Below, one piece after another: positions 43,991 to 57,871 of a stretch of DNA of 64,000 bases (its first letter is position 1; the number at the start of each line of letters is the position of its first letter). Made by a program: the position numbers and the translations under genes. Source of the stretch: Dermanyssus gallinae. Taxonomy: Eukaryota; Arthropoda; Arachnida; Mesostigmata; Dermanyssidae. The stretch lies in contig QVRM01005377.1 of assembly GCA_003439945.1 (NCBI GenBank), positions 543,501 through 607,500 on the forward strand, read 5' to 3'. Under the pieces are notes generated by a model. That model made no database searches. It had not been told where the DNA came from and saw nothing but the letters and a program-made list of their open reading frames with translations.

Positions 43991-44690
43991 AGTACCTACC
44001 ATTAATTCGTCATCCTTTGCTATTGTATAGGTTTATATTACTCTAGGACAATAATTACCAAACCCACAAGAAAACTGTATTTAATTTCGAGGAAACGATT
44101 GGAGAGCTCAACGGTTTTTCTTCTGTTCACCTATTCGCATCCGTTAGCAAAGAAGAACAAACACATTTTCATGTAAATACTTGATGAAAGGTAGGTGCAA
44201 TTAAACGTGTATGTACCTGCGTGCACCGCACACCCTTACGAAAGCTCGCAGTTAGTTCTCACACTCGGAGCCTGGTGGGGGCGTGGCGGGTGCAGCACTC
44301 GCGTGCGCCTTATGACCGGAAGAGATATGCACGGAGAAAGTGCACGGGTTCGTGCACGGGGCCAGCTAAAAGTTCGGAACGATTCCTGCTTCAGAGGGCC
44401 AGAAGGCCAGAAGGCTAGTGCTGGCGCTTCTGCACCGACTGGTGGTACAGCTGTAGAGCCAGACGCTTTACAGCTTCTGGTGCAGCTGGGCGGCTTAGCG
44501 TGGAGCAGAGGGGGGCGTCAACTGGCTATGGAGGTGACGGAACGCCAACCAAGCTGGCTGCGCTTGATTGGCGATATGGCCAATGCAGTGGTCAGTACTG
44601 CAGTGGCCCATCGACCGCCTGACAAACTGGCTGACTGGCCTACAGACACATGAGAAGCGGAAGAGCAGTGGCAGCAAGCAGTGGTCGGTC
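43991..44690. other. Non-coding
   Basis: Open frames in several overlapping phases around 44195-44653 show no recognisable domain. Confidence 0.4.
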
Positions 44691-45600
44691 ATCACTGTCA
44701 TCATTACGTCCATGTTCTCTAGCATGGTCATCATCATCCTACCTCCTGCTCCTCCTCCTCCTCATGGACATCATCCCAAACTTCATATCATCGCCAAGTT
44801 TATCAACATCGCAATATCGCGGACAACGTCAGTACCAACATGAGCTTCATCAACATCATGAATAACTTTTTCGTCAACATCATCAGTAACTGCTTCATCA
44901 ACACCATCAGAAACTTCATCAATATCATTGCGGTCGGCATCATCATCGTGTCGTTGACATGGTCACCATCATCAATAGACGCATGGTTCTCATCATCATC
45001 ATTGTCAACAACAGCAACAACAAGAGCAACAACAACAGCCACAACAACAACAACGTAAATACCTACTACTTCTGCAATCATTGCTTCACCCCTTGCTGGT
45101 ACCATGGCTGTCGGTGTCTCATCAACCACGATTAGCTTTACCAGCTTCAGCTTTGCCAACTCCAGCATTACTGCCATCAGCTGCGGCAGCAGCAGCAGCA
45201 AGAGCACCAACAACAACAACATCAATTGCAACCCAACAACAACAACAACATCATCATCCATTGCAATCCAACAACAACAACAACAACAACAACAACAAGA
45301 ACAACAACGACGACGACGACGACGACGAACGACGTCCGTGGTCGACCAACCGTATAGCCGTCAGGTGCCACACAGATATGTGGTGAGGCGAAGCATAGCG
45401 GCGGCGAGTCGCCACGGGAGAGGAGACTGTTGTCGGCCGCTGCTGCTGCTACTGCTGTTGTTGTTGTCGTCATTGTCGTTGCCACTGCTGCTGCTGCTGG
45501 TTCTGCTGCTACCTGCTTCATCCATAGCATTCCCTGTTGGCTGTCACCTGCTGGATCACCCCTGCGCATCATCCCTGCAGGCCGCCGCCGCATAGATCGC
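44691..45600. repeat. Trinucleotide-rich region (CAT, CAA, CAG, GAC)
   Basis: Successive CATCAT (44690-45000), CAACAA (45000-45055, 45200-45300), GAC/ACG (45305-45330) and GCT/GTT-type (45440-45510) tracts. Long ORFs here encode homopolymeric Q, V, L or S runs and are composition artefacts. A coding exon with polyQ cannot be excluded but nothing supports it. Confidence 0.7.
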
Positions 45601-48199
45601 GACCAATAGTCGTGAACAGCGCGCTCGGTGCATGCGAACGCAGTCAAACGCTGGCTGAAGAAGCCGGAGTAGCTGTAGTAGATTGATGTCGTTTGATGAC
45701 AGTTTCCCGTAGTGCGTGTCGCCACTGTTTGCCGTCACCACAGTCGCGGCCGCGTTGTCGTGACTTCGACGTACGTCTCTAACCAACAAAGCAAAGTGCA
45801 GAAAAGGACGAAGCCGCCTAATAGCGAGCACAAGCCAGCCGACGAAATGCAAGAAGTGAAGACGAAAGAGGACGCGCACGAAAGCGAAGGAGGACATGGT
45901 CCGGGACAATCGATTGTGTCGTCGCCATTACCGCCTCGTTACCTCCGAAGAGCGTTTCAGAGAGCACCGTTGTGCGGCTGAGTCGATACCGCTACTCATT
46001 CGCTACTCATACTATACGTGCTCAACCATAGCGGCATTGCGCGAAACACTCTCGTGCAGTCAGCGCGCGGTCCTGCACTTGGCGATGTGTCGTGCATGAC
46101 CATCGTCTGTTTATTGTCCCAACTCGATCATAGGGTCGCCAGTGAGCAAGGGAATACCTACCTGCACTAGCACAACAATGCTCTCAGAATGTCACTCACG
46201 TGTTGTATGTAGCAGGTGGGACACATGAGGATGCCTCCGTGCACATTATTTACCGTGGCGGCACTTCACGCCAAGTCACCTGTGGTTGCTCACCGTGCCA
46301 CCTGAGCCAGGATCTTCTCCAGAAGGCTAATCAAGTGTCGCGTATATTCTATATTCGACCTTAGCGATCGATATATCTGCTCCAGAGCTCTGAAGTCCGT
46401 GCTGATTGTTGTTATCGTGATCAAAAAAGTTATCGTGATTGGCGTAAATGTGTGCTCGTGTATGTAAAAGGGTGTATGGCCGCGTTGCGTTGGAGGAGCC
46501 GCGCTAGAAACCGATTAAGTGCGCGGACATCAACCGTGTAATACCGTCACCAACAGGATTTCTTATGGACGCCAAGATATACGCGTTTGGCACCAGGGAC
46601 AGTTGCCGGGAATTAGGCTCTGCACAAGACTCCAGTCTGGCTAGTGTAACCGAGAGAAGTAACTGCAATTGCTTGCAGAGATGGCGAGATCTAGTAAAAG
46701 GTTGACGCTTGACAAATGAGTCGAAGAAGCACCGTTTCGGTGACAACAAGCGGTTCTGAGCCATTATATCGACTCTGCATGTTAGCTTCGCCCTTATAAA
46801 ATGGGGCCACTTACACACGTCGTTTCTTTCCTTCTGTCTGCCATTGCGCTTCCTTCGACATAAGGTTGCTCTTCAGCATGTTTGACCAGAAGGTTCGGCA
46901 CAAAATCAGCCAATGCCGAAGCCAAGTTTGTACGAAATTAAGTGCAAGTTTTAGGTTCTGCTAACTTAAATGGCAGAACAACTTTCGCTAATCCAGCCTT
47001 GATACTACTAATACTGATAATGCGGCTGCATCATAAATGCGATTCACGAGAAGGCCGAGAATTGATGAAGCATGCAATGTAAGTACGGTGTCTGTCTGAT
47101 AATCGTCATGATGTGGTGTTTGAATACCGGAGATGGTACGCCTACACTCCATCTTGGTTTGCATAATCTGCGCAACAATGTGTAGTGGGTGTGTGAGAGG
47201 TAAATGTGTTTGTTAACCTTAATGTTAAATCAGGCTAAACAAAAAGCTCCGAATGTCCTACCAGAAAGGCCAACGCCAGATATTGGATACGTTTCTACCC
47301 AGCAGTGGAGACAGCAACACGAAGAAGGTGCTACACTGTTCTGAGTGCGTCTAGGTGAAACTGTGTTCAGTGCGTTTTGTTTTGTACGTGCCCGATCCAT
47401 TGCGCTGGTATAATGTGTTTCTTCATCTGAATCGCGGGTTGGTGGCAACATCGACACTCAACAACAGCACTCAGCGAACCAGTGCGCCGCTGAAGCCGCA
47501 ATTTTCTTGGAGAGCACCGAAGAAGATAGGCTACCACCGCCAATCGAAGCTCGCACCCACAAACGCCTGGAGGTCTGAAGACCGATTCGGCGTACCCGTA
47601 CCACAACATAAAGGCCATGCTTGAGCTCAAGGTCTGGTCAAGGTCAAATCGTTGCGGCCTACTCTGCTGGTACATGATGTAACTCTACTTTGGAGACATA
47701 CGTGTTCACATACTTCGCAATGCACTGATTGCATCAAATGTCGGTGAGCCTATAAGTCGATCGATGGATTCATCGATGAAAGCCAGGTCAACGATGTTTT
47801 TGCGTGCTGCTGAGTCGTGGCCCGGAGTAAAGTGATAAGCGAGTGAAAAGTAGGTTGTGAGGATAGCGACATTCCAGTCTATGTCCTGGACGGCTATCAA
47901 AGGAACAGTTCACACGCCTGTACTACTTACTGGCAGCCGCTGCCCAAACAGCGTCACATCGTCACGGTATAGATTGGTCGCCGTCGTGCTGGTGCTGCTG
48001 CAGCTGTTGTGTCTTGCTGTCACGGGGCTGAGAAAGTCGATGCGCAGAATGTATCATCGTGGAGAGTCACAGTGGTTTCACTGTTGCTGGAGCATGGCTC
48101 TCATACACGGAACACGCGTGCTCTGCTGTGAATTGTACTCAGCCTGCGTCGCTCTGGGCATTCTCTCTCTGGTGAGTTCAGATTAAGTTAAGGCCTAGA
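45601..48199. other. Non-coding
   Basis: Higher GC at 45600-46100. No domain or exon structure that I can support. Confidence 0.4.
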
Positions 48200-48299
48200 A
48201 CATATATATATATATATATACATATAAATATATGTGTATATATATGTATATATATATATATACATATAAATAAATGTGTATATATGTATATCTATCTAT

Positions 48300-48347
<48 letters not shown>

Positions 48348-48400
48348 ATATATGTATATCTATCTATATATATATATATATGTGTATATATATATAAGTA
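48200..48400. repeat. Interrupted TA/GTATA microsatellite
   Basis: TA runs interspersed with TGTATA and CTAT variants over 200 bp, including a TATCTATCTATAGATATA palindromic patch at about 48288-48306. Further TA runs occur at 48560-48586, 49085-49130 and 49160-49188. Confidence 0.85.
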
Positions 48401-48839
48401 TTCGTATTAGTAGCATTATCTAATGCTACTTACTCATAACTGTGCACCTAAGTTTAACGTTTCAGCTAGAAACATTTATACACAGCTATATTATCTCACT
48501 CGTGGTAGGAAAGCGTAACTTTAAAGTCGTCACATATGTACGAGACGCGTATTTTCACTCTATATATATATATATATATATATATACGTATGTGTGAGTA
48601 AGTTTTACTGTGTAATGATTCTTTCCGGTCAATTTAAGCAGCTTACGTTCGCTGTCTGCTTGCAATGTTTAAGACAAATGTCTTAACTTGAACTTGGAGT
48701 AGCAAACGCAGAGAGGAATTATTTTTTCTGTAAGCGCACATGTCCACTTGCAGCCACCATGTGCTAGTCTTGAACAGAGAGCGATTAGACTCGCGCGAAA
48801 TCACTAGCTAGGAATGCATAGATTCTGTAGGGACATCGC

Positions 48840-48840
<1 letters not shown>

Positions 48841-48871
<31 letters not shown>

Positions 48872-48885
48872 TTGTTGGTGTTGCT
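48841..48885. repeat. (GTT)n tract
   Basis: GATGTTGATG followed by about ten GTT units. Confidence 0.85.
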
Positions 48886-49095
48886 GTCGTCGACGGCGTT
48901 CAATTGTTGCTCATCCGCAATGGTTGATCTCATTGTTGATCGTCGCTCGTCCGAGCAGACTGATCAACGCGTTTAACACGGGGCCGGAGTAACCTGTGGT
49001 TCCCTTGTTGTTTAGCTCTTGCGACGGATCGAGAGAATAAAACGGATCAGAATGCTGATGTAACGACGACCAATATATTGGCCAGAATATATATG

Positions 49096-49138
<43 letters not shown>

Positions 49139-49155
49139 TAATTCTTCAATTTTGT

Positions 49156-49186
<31 letters not shown>

Positions 49187-49189
49187 CTA

Positions 49190-51000
49190 CATGCGAACTA
49201 TAATACATCGGCTTATATCGTGCGCGTTGACTGCGGAGATGGCCTACAGTGGCCATTCGCTGTTATCTGTCTGCTCCAAGTGTCCAGAGCGCAGAATCTC
49301 TTTCACTGCCATTGCTGCTATTGCTTCTGTTGACGCTGTGCGAAATTATGCTTGGGGCTTTTTGCTTGTTTTTTAGCTGCATCCCCTTTTTCTATCTCCC
49401 TTTCTATCATTTTCTCTATCCCTTTTTTCCCCTCTCTCTCTCTCTGGATCGCCAGACTAGCAAATTCGCTCGATATCTGACGTATTCCACTTTTGCGTGA
49501 CCAACCATTGTTGGCCGCCGCTGCTGTCTCTCTGTGACGCATTATGACACACCGGACGCCCCCCCCCCCCCATCCCCCTACCCCATTAAAGGCACCTAGA
49601 ACGTCACAAATCAAGGGTATACATACTAATCAATCAAGCAGTCCACTTATGATGTGTTCGATACTATACAACCATTTTCATCGGAACTACTTTCGTTTTA
49701 CTTCGTCGTTGTGTGTTCAATGCTGCAAGCGTTAGAAGTAGAAAAATCACGTTACGCATTTCAGTAGCTGGTCTCTGCTATGCTGCGAAAACCTGCGAAT
49801 GTCGTGTGTCTGCCCTGTTCTTTCCCCTTCCAACAGGCGGCGCTAGAGTCTCTTTAACTTACCAACAATATTCATCTCAGCAACAAAAAAAAACACATCT
49901 TGCATGTATGTCATTTCTAAAACCTCAACATTTGAGTATTGTAAAACCTCAACATCACGCAATCAACTGCGGCTAATACCATATCACTACTCAACTAGAC
50001 AAAACCTCATCTCTCACATACAGTTTTCATTGATGTTTTGCCGTATTTGAGCAGATATCTACAAACATCTTCGTTCATATAGGTCTCCTGTACGCGTTCT
50101 GGCCAACCGCAAATCTTGCTCTACAGCCACTAGTTGAAACTAACGAGTTGAAAAACTACTAGGAAGGCTGAAGAGATACGAATCAGACTTTAAAATGGTT
50201 GCACTGAAGATGAACAACCGCGCGGGTTCTTTCATCTTTCGAAACCCATTTAGATGCAACTTGGCTCTCTCTATATCCCTCTCTTTTTACGCAATTATTT
50301 TTTCAAAAGTCATATATGCAAATTATTAAAAACCGTCAAATATTGACTTTTATTGTCATTATGGTTAGGCCATTTATGACAATAAATGGCCTAGCCATAA
50401 TGACAATAAAAAACAATAAATTACATTTCTAGTTATGCTATTCTTCCTAGCTGCCCTAAGATGCTTAAACCTTTTTTTTTACCGATTTTTCTTTTATATT
50501 TAACTATCCTCATAGCAAGAAATGCAATCCATAGGGTTCCACCAATGATTCTAGAGTCGGTGGAGTGGAACAAACGGTTCCCTGATGTGTTCCTTGATGT
50601 TGCACTTCTACTGAGATCATTTGTCTAGAGAGCCTCTGTGGCCAGCTGCTTCTGATAAGCAGATCACGTCTTTCGCTTCCCAGCCTGATCGGACGTCATC
50701 ATCTGCATTTTTCTTCACGCAGTATGCGTGACGCCTTGCGTGTCGTCATATTTCCGGCAACAACGCCAGTAGGTTTTATTTCTCGGTTGCCAACAGGTTC
50801 TCGGAGACGTGTTCACGTATAGCTGATTGATTCCACACTCATGCGTCGTAGGTGGGGGCTCCGACAAGCGTCTGTGCTTCCATCTGTGCCTGGCCTCTGC
50901 AAAAATTGCGATTTGCTTTAGTAACGGTTAAAGGCACGTGATCGAACAGCGATTAGGAGCCATTGACACCTGCGTGGCGTGACCTGTTTTCCTGTTGTTG
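49190..51000. other. Non-coding, with a poly-C run and a long hairpin
   Basis: A C-run of about 13 at 49560-49572; a CT-rich stretch at 49380-49450; the hairpin at 50349-50410 is listed separately. No gene. Confidence 0.4.
50349..50410. repeat. Near-perfect hairpin, 28-bp arms, 6-nt loop
   Basis: Arms 50349-50376 and 50383-50410 pair with a single mismatch; the loop is TGACAA. The core arm reads TTATGGTTAGGCCATTTA. Size resembles a microRNA precursor or a small fold-back element; neither is shown. Confidence 0.9.
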
Positions 51001-51205
51001 TTCTTGGCATTGTTGTTGTTCTCGGTGCTGATGCTGCTACTGCTGTTGTTGTTGTTGCTGCTGCTGCTGGTTGTGGTGCTGTGTGATTTTTATTGTCGTT
51101 GTCATCATTGTTATGGGTGTTGATCTTGTTGTTGTTCCTGCTGTCTCTTGTTGTTGTTTTTGTTGCTGCTGTGGCTGTTGTTATTGTTACCATTGTCTTG
51201 TCTTT
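50995..51205. repeat. (TTG/CTG)n trinucleotide-rich stretch
   Basis: Repeated GTT and GCT triplets on the plus strand. Overlapping ORFs on both strands are composition artefacts. Confidence 0.75.
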
Positions 51206-51514
51206 TTGCTGCTTCTGTTGCGTAGCTGCGTGCTATTGTCCTATACTGCAATTACATATGCCCGTGCACGAACACCGCTGAAGCCGCTCCTGCCGGAAGA
51301 ACTACTCATCGAACTCGACATAAGTCTGAGTGTTCTGTCTGCGTGCTTTTCTCCTCCTCTTCGATTCGAAGCAGTTGATTGACAGAACCCGTAATCTGTT
51401 CGGGCCGATCACCTTCATTGTTGGTGTTTCTTGGCAATTGCATTTAGTGGAACCACTAACGACTAGTGATTTTGTTCGTCGTTGCGCACGTTTGACAGCA
51501 TTTGAGAGGATATA

Positions 51515-51551
<37 letters not shown>

Positions 51552-52838
51552 TATCATGGAGCTGCACGCTGCCCTTTTAAAGCTTGTTTTCTGGGAAATT
51601 GAAGACGTTGATTAGGTTACATATATAAATAGTAATGTATCATATAACTGAACTTTATTTTTTTTACAATTACGGTTAGTTTCACACTTGAGGCGTTTGA
51701 CCTGAAGAAATGTGTCTTTCACTCAGCTGCAAGGTATCACCGCCCTTTTTCGATATATGGATCTATTATTGATCTGCTAAACTCACTCAACAAGCGCATC
51801 CGTTGTATCGTCTGTGTCATATCCGGTTTGTTTTATTAATCATGCACCGTATTGTAGTCGCGTATATATATATATATATATATATATACCGATTCCTTAG
51901 CCCCTTCAGTGGTCGTTGGCGTAGCATCCGAATCTGGCCAGGCAGGTGAACAAACTCAGAAGATACTCGTCAATTGAGTACCCATGAATATCGTCGGGTT
52001 GCACCTGAGACCCTGGAAGTACCTCATATAAAACAAAGGTTTTAAAATAGATGTACCGCAATTGAAATACCTTTGTAATACGTTCTCTTTAATACCTTCC
52101 TCATAAAAAAATACTTATTTTTTTATGTGATTCGAGCGTATTAAGTTAATCTACATTTTGAAACGCCTAATGAAGGTGTAGTTCAACGTTGGACTTCGCT
52201 TGTCAATTAAAAAGCATTGGCATATCACATCAATCGCCCGAATCTATAAAATATTATGGATACAAAAAAGATTCAATTTTGAATCATAACCTAAAGTTGG
52301 CGTTTAAAATTACCTACAACTTTGGCCGGTCCAAATGTAACTACTTTGTATTTGTACGCTGCGTTAACACTTATTTAATAGGAAATCCTTGATTTTATTT
52401 TTTAGTTATTATTGTTTATAGTTTGATGGTGCGTAAGAAATGAAGCAAAGTGAATCTGCCCGACCCGTTTAGACTCCAGCATTACGATATTTGAGGAGCA
52501 AGTCCCTATTGCCTTGTATCTGTTCTATAACGTTAGACTGTAGCCGTTTGTCAAGCCGACATAACGTTACCTGTCCTTTAACCATACTCATCCCTGCGCA
52601 AACATCCTTTCTCACGGTAGTGGATGATGCCTAAATTTTCTGGTGCAGCATATGCATATGTGTTTTACAGCGTTTTTCCCGTGCTAGTGTCATCGCCATG
52701 ACAGGAAATCACTAAATTATTCACTTCCGCTCGTATTATCAGTATTTGTCAACCCAAGGTTTCTTGCATTGATGTAATGTTCACCAAGCGAAAAGTACTA
52801 TGTTTGTTAAGAGATTATAATATGTCCGTATATGCCGC

Positions 52839-52900
<62 letters not shown>

Positions 52901-53099
52901 AAGGAGGATTTCCAAATGAGTTCCAGAGAATGTGGTATGACACGAAGCGTGTTTACTCAATTTACGCAATATTTCTTTATTTATTTTAGCGTCTCCCTTT
53001 GAAATGGAATGCAATTATGCCATATTTATACTCACTTCGTAAAACATTTTTATTTGCTGTTGCAAATGTCCTGACGTAGGATCATCGATTGCCCCCTGT
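51206..53099. other. Non-coding with TA tracts
   Basis: TA runs at 51508-51548, 51864-51889 and 52840-52901. No gene recognised. Confidence 0.4.
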
Positions 53100-53383
53100 T
53101 GCTATCGGATGCCTTGAATATATGTGGAAGAAGAAAGTGATGAGAAAAGCAGAGCAGACGACAACAGGGGATTGGAATATCGTAACAACGAAAAATCAAC
53201 GTGCGGCGCAGAAGCAGTGGAAACGCGAGGATCAGCACAAACGTCAATAATGCATCAAAACAATAACAATCGACAACGAGACAAAGTTGAAGAAAAAGGA
53301 GTTAAATAAGAAAGAACTATCTAATTCAAACGGCGCGCAACACTATCAAAAGAGTGGAGCATGAACTGCCCTGAGGCGCTTTA

Positions 53384-54178
53384 GTGGTTGGCAGTTCTAA
53401 TGTGAAGCGCGTTAAGACATTTGTGACGAACGCTATTAAGAATGACAAACGTTGCGATATTAATAGTTATGGACGAGCAACTATGCGCACAACAATTGAA
53501 CATGTTTTAGCTAAATTGCGCCGTGATACTCGCCGTTTTAATCTAGTAATTCTCCATTCTGGACTAAATGGTGTGATAGATAGTGCTGCACGAAAAGGTT
53601 GCTCAATTTCCGAGGTATGGTTTGAAACTGAATGCGCGCTTAACGATATTGTCAGTTTCGTCTATCAAAATAATATACGACTAATTGTGTGCTCTATTCC
53701 CATTGCAATGGGATACGAAGAGGAGTGTAGGTTTATCAACCAACAACTAAAATGCAAATTCAATAAGAGTACCATTGTTTTTTAAGATTTTAGTTTCATT
53801 CAAAAGAAAGCCAGGAATATGCATATTGATGGATTGCATTTTGGAATCCATGGCGCTTGGTTGGTCGCTCAATATATCTCTCGTGAGATAGCCAACCACC
53901 TGAACATAACCGCCCAGTTGGAGCCTGTACAGCTATCATATAAAGACGGTCGCACAATGGCTGATCGAAGTTCTTATTTTCGGGACACTTTAATGCCTCC
54001 ACAAAAACTGAAAATAAATCCATATTCCAATCATCCATTAGAGAGCATCCAGTCCCCCACCTCGGAACCCCTGGTCTACGATTGGGATCACTTCCCACCT
54101 CTACCACCGAAACTAATCGCTCCATTCAATCCAGCAGTTCCGCCTCCCCCACTCCCCCCGTGGCTAACTGCGCTCTAA
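53384..54178 (+). pseudogene. CR1-like LINE ORF1: SGNH-esterase-like domain with in-frame stop
   Basis: One frame from 53384 to 54178 interrupted only by TAA at 53783-53785. Motifs: VVGSSNVKRV (block-I-like), LVILHSGLNGVID (block-III-like, N in G-L-N-G), and after the stop DGLHFGIHGAW, the block-V D-x2-H with both residues present. So the catalytic shape is better kept here than in PHD-LINE ORF1. A possible N-terminal part (DWNIVTTKNQRAAQKQ) is in another frame at about 53170-53220. The C-terminal tail is Pro-rich. Lipid-esterase function is known for some CR1 ORF1 proteins and inferred here. It overlaps ORF2 by 97 nt. Confidence 0.8.
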
Positions 54179-56855
54179 AATGTTTATATTTCAATGCACG
54201 CTCGATTGGAAAGGATGATCGTGTTCAGTTGCTCAATTCATATACCGCCTTACATAATTTTGATTTCAATTTTATTACTGAAACATGGTTAGGTATAGGC
54301 GGGACCCATGTTACAAATTGTGAATTAGGCTGTGATAATAGGTATTCAGTACTTCGGTGCGATCGGGGCTCTCGAGGAGGTGGTGTCTGCATATTAGTTA
54401 GAAAAACGTTAAAGTTTTGTGAGGTCAAGTTAGAGGATGATATTGAAGCATTAGCGCTGGACGTGTTTTCAAAATCATGCTCAGTAAGAATAGCATGTTT
54501 TTATGCTACGAATGCTGGATCGCTGCCAGAACGCAAGAATCGCATAAAAAGAATATGTGATACTTTTGAGAATATATGTGATAGTGCTAAACCAATTATA
54601 ATTGTTGGGGATTTTAACCTTCCAAGAATTGACTGGCAAAATGTGTCCCTTTTAGATTCTCAAACAATGGAGGCTACTTTTACAAATGCTTGTAAAACAA
54701 ACGGTTTATATCAGCAAGCGACTGAAATTACGCGTCCACCAGTGGATGCAAGAGACCCAATCTACAAGGAATGGCCGGAATATAGTATAAGTTTAAGTGA
54801 TTCATCTAGTCATACAAACAGTCTTCTGTCGGATGAAACCAGCACAACTTTTACACTAAACGAAGACCCTAGGGGAACCTTGATTGATTTAGTTTTTACT
54901 ACCGATCCAGATATAATAGAAAATATATCTGTTTTTAAATCCCCGATGCCCTCAGACCATAACGCAATTTCTTTTAACATTTTATTCGATTCTGAATATC
55001 CTCCTATTGAGGAGGGAGAATACAATTTCTTTAGGGGTGATTATGATCAAATCATAGAAAAGCTGACATTTGTTCCATGGAGATATATATTCCTAAACTG
55101 TGATACCGTAGATGAAATGTATAAATGCTTTGTTTATCAGATGCACGTTGTGATCGAGGAATTTATTCCTAAACGCACCGGCAAGTCTAAAAATAACACT
55201 AGGCTTCGTGAGTATATACCTAGTCTTGAATCACTTATTGAAACAGACCCGAGTCCGCGGTATGCGACCAAACTGCGTAAGGCAAGCAGAAGACTTCGGG
55301 TATTGGAAGAATCCAATCTCGATTTTAAAGATTCTAAGTCGTTTTTTAGGTATGCCAATAAGCGCTTAAAGAGAAAAGAGGATATAACGGCACTTAAAAC
55401 AGGTAATGCGGTTATCACTGATGATATCTCCAAAGCGGATGTTTTTAAAACTTTCTTTTCTTCTGTTTACGTGGCCCAAGCAGGTTCAACGAAAGCACTT
55501 ACCTTCCCCCCGCTAACGGCATCAAGGTGTCCGTATTTATTTGTGTCGGAACATAATATTTTAAAGAAAATTAATCAACTCTCATCTAAATGTAGCCTCA
55601 CCCCAGACTGCATCCCTCCATTATTTTATAAAAAAAGTGGCACATGTTATAACTGAGCCACTCTCATTAACTTATGCTAGGGTTTATGAAGATGGTGTTG
55701 TGCCTGATTTTTTCCGACAATACGTAATTACGCCTGTACATAAAAAGGGATCCAAGTCGAATGTTGATAACTATAGACCTGTGGCACAATCATCAATAGC
55801 GTGTATATTATTTGAAAAATTACTTGTGGATCATATATTTCACTTCATGCAGTCTGAGGGAATGCTTGACGAGCAGCAACATGGCGTTACTAAGGGCAAA
55901 TCCACAGCAACACAACTAGTTGAAATGGTCCAAGATTGGGCCATTTATATTAACAAAAAGAACGCATTTGATTTTGTTTATTTTGATTTTTCTAAAGCAT
56001 TTGACAGAGTAAACCATTTTAAACTTTTACAAAAACTAATTGACTTAAATATAGACAAGCACACTGTTTTATGGATATCAAGTTATCTAACGAATCGAAG
56101 GTTTTGTGTGCGGGTCAACAAGAGTTTTAGTCGGTATGGGGTGTGTCCTTCGGGCGTGCCTCAGGGATCATGTCTAGGCCCACTTTTATTCTGTATATTC
56201 ATCTTAGATCTTAAAAACGTTATAACCGAAACACTAAAGCACAAACTACGCAGATGATTTTAAACTTTATGGACCATCTAGCACAAAAGCCGAGAGGGAG
56301 ATATTACAGAGAACAATTGACTCCATCTCCGATTGGTGCGCCAAAGATGATATGATAATTTCGGTCCCTAAATGCGCCGTTGTGTGTCTGAAAGAGGACC
56401 ACGTTTACAGACTTGATGGACAAGAGATACCCAGAGTAAACAGCACTCGCGATCTTGGGGTAACGGTAACACCAGAGCTAGATTTTAACATTCACATAAC
56501 GCAAACTCTTCAATCTGCTAGTCTTATATGTAATATGATATTTCGTTGTTTTATTATCAAATGTCCAATGTTCTATATCCGCCTTTATAATCGCCTTGTA
56601 GTTCCCAAATTCATCTACAGCTGTGAAGTCTGGCGACCGTATTTGAAGAAACATATTGATGCAATTGAAAAAGTTCAGTCTAAATTCCTTCGACGTGTTG
56701 CATTGAGATGTAAGGTAGAGCGTAGCAGTCTCGACTTAGTACCTATATCTGAACTACACTCGAGAGCAGATTTCAAAATGTACGCACGAATCTCTCAGTC
56801 GAATAGACTTCCCATCTTTTTTATTATTCGCGACAACAATCTGCGCAGTACTTAA
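54082..56855 (+). pseudogene. CR1-like LINE ORF2: APE endonuclease and RT, two frameshifts
   Basis: Frame 1 (54082-55656): an endonuclease with FNARSIG, ITETWLG, VGDFNLPRIDW, GTLIDLVFTT and SDHNAIS, then the linker. A frameshift near 55640 leads to frame 2 (55637-56257): NYRPVAQSS, FDFSKAFDRVNH, VPQGSCLGPLLF. A one-base deletion at about 56245 lies immediately before the catalytic YADDFKLYG, which continues in frame 3 to 56855 with DLGVTVTPELDF and YSCEVWRPY. A further stretch resembling the usual C-terminus (ARSDRINNMFSWRM) is readable past the stop at 56855. Two frameshifts plus that stop make it inactive. Confidence 0.88.
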
Positions 56856-57126
56856 ACCATATCGTCGAAAATAGTTGCACGATCTGACCGAATCAACAAT
56901 ATGTTTTCGTGGCGCATGGTCAGAATGTTGAGAACCATGAACTAGTGATATATTATTATATACTGTACATTATATATATTTTGCAAAGGTCTGCAAAGTT
57001 TCGACCTATTATATGGTAAATTGTGCTTTATGCATCTTACATTGTGCATTGTATATATTAAATACAGGATTTTCCTGAATAATTATGTATATAATTATCT
57101 ACCCTTTGAAAGCAATGAAGGAGCAC

Positions 57127-57146
57127 TTGAATTGAATTGAATTGAA
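57127..57146 (+). repeat. (TTGAA)4 LINE 3' tail
   Basis: Four exact TTGAA units close the 3' UTR of the CR1-like LINE. Confidence 0.85.
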
Positions 57147-57150
57147 ATTA

Positions 57151-57871
<721 letters not shown>

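Larger units (their letters stand above)
53120..57150 (+). mobile_element. CR1-like LINE, plus strand, decayed
   Basis: ORF1 (SGNH-like) then ORF2 (APE endonuclease, reverse transcriptase), followed by a 3' UTR and a 3' tail of four TTGAA units (57127-57146). The 5' end is not located. Short tandem repeats instead of poly(A) at the 3' end are usual in the CR1/L2/Daphne-type LINEs. Base composition is AT-rich, unlike the RLE elements. Confidence 0.85.

Noticed and set aside
45104..45725. PolyQ/polyS ORFs that could be a host exon
   Set aside because: They are trinucleotide composition artefacts, open on both strands, with no conserved non-repeat part.
51895..52020. Possible pol III A/B boxes (TTGGCGTAGC and GGTTGCACCTG)
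   Set aside because: The B box departs too far from consensus and no duplication or tail was seen.
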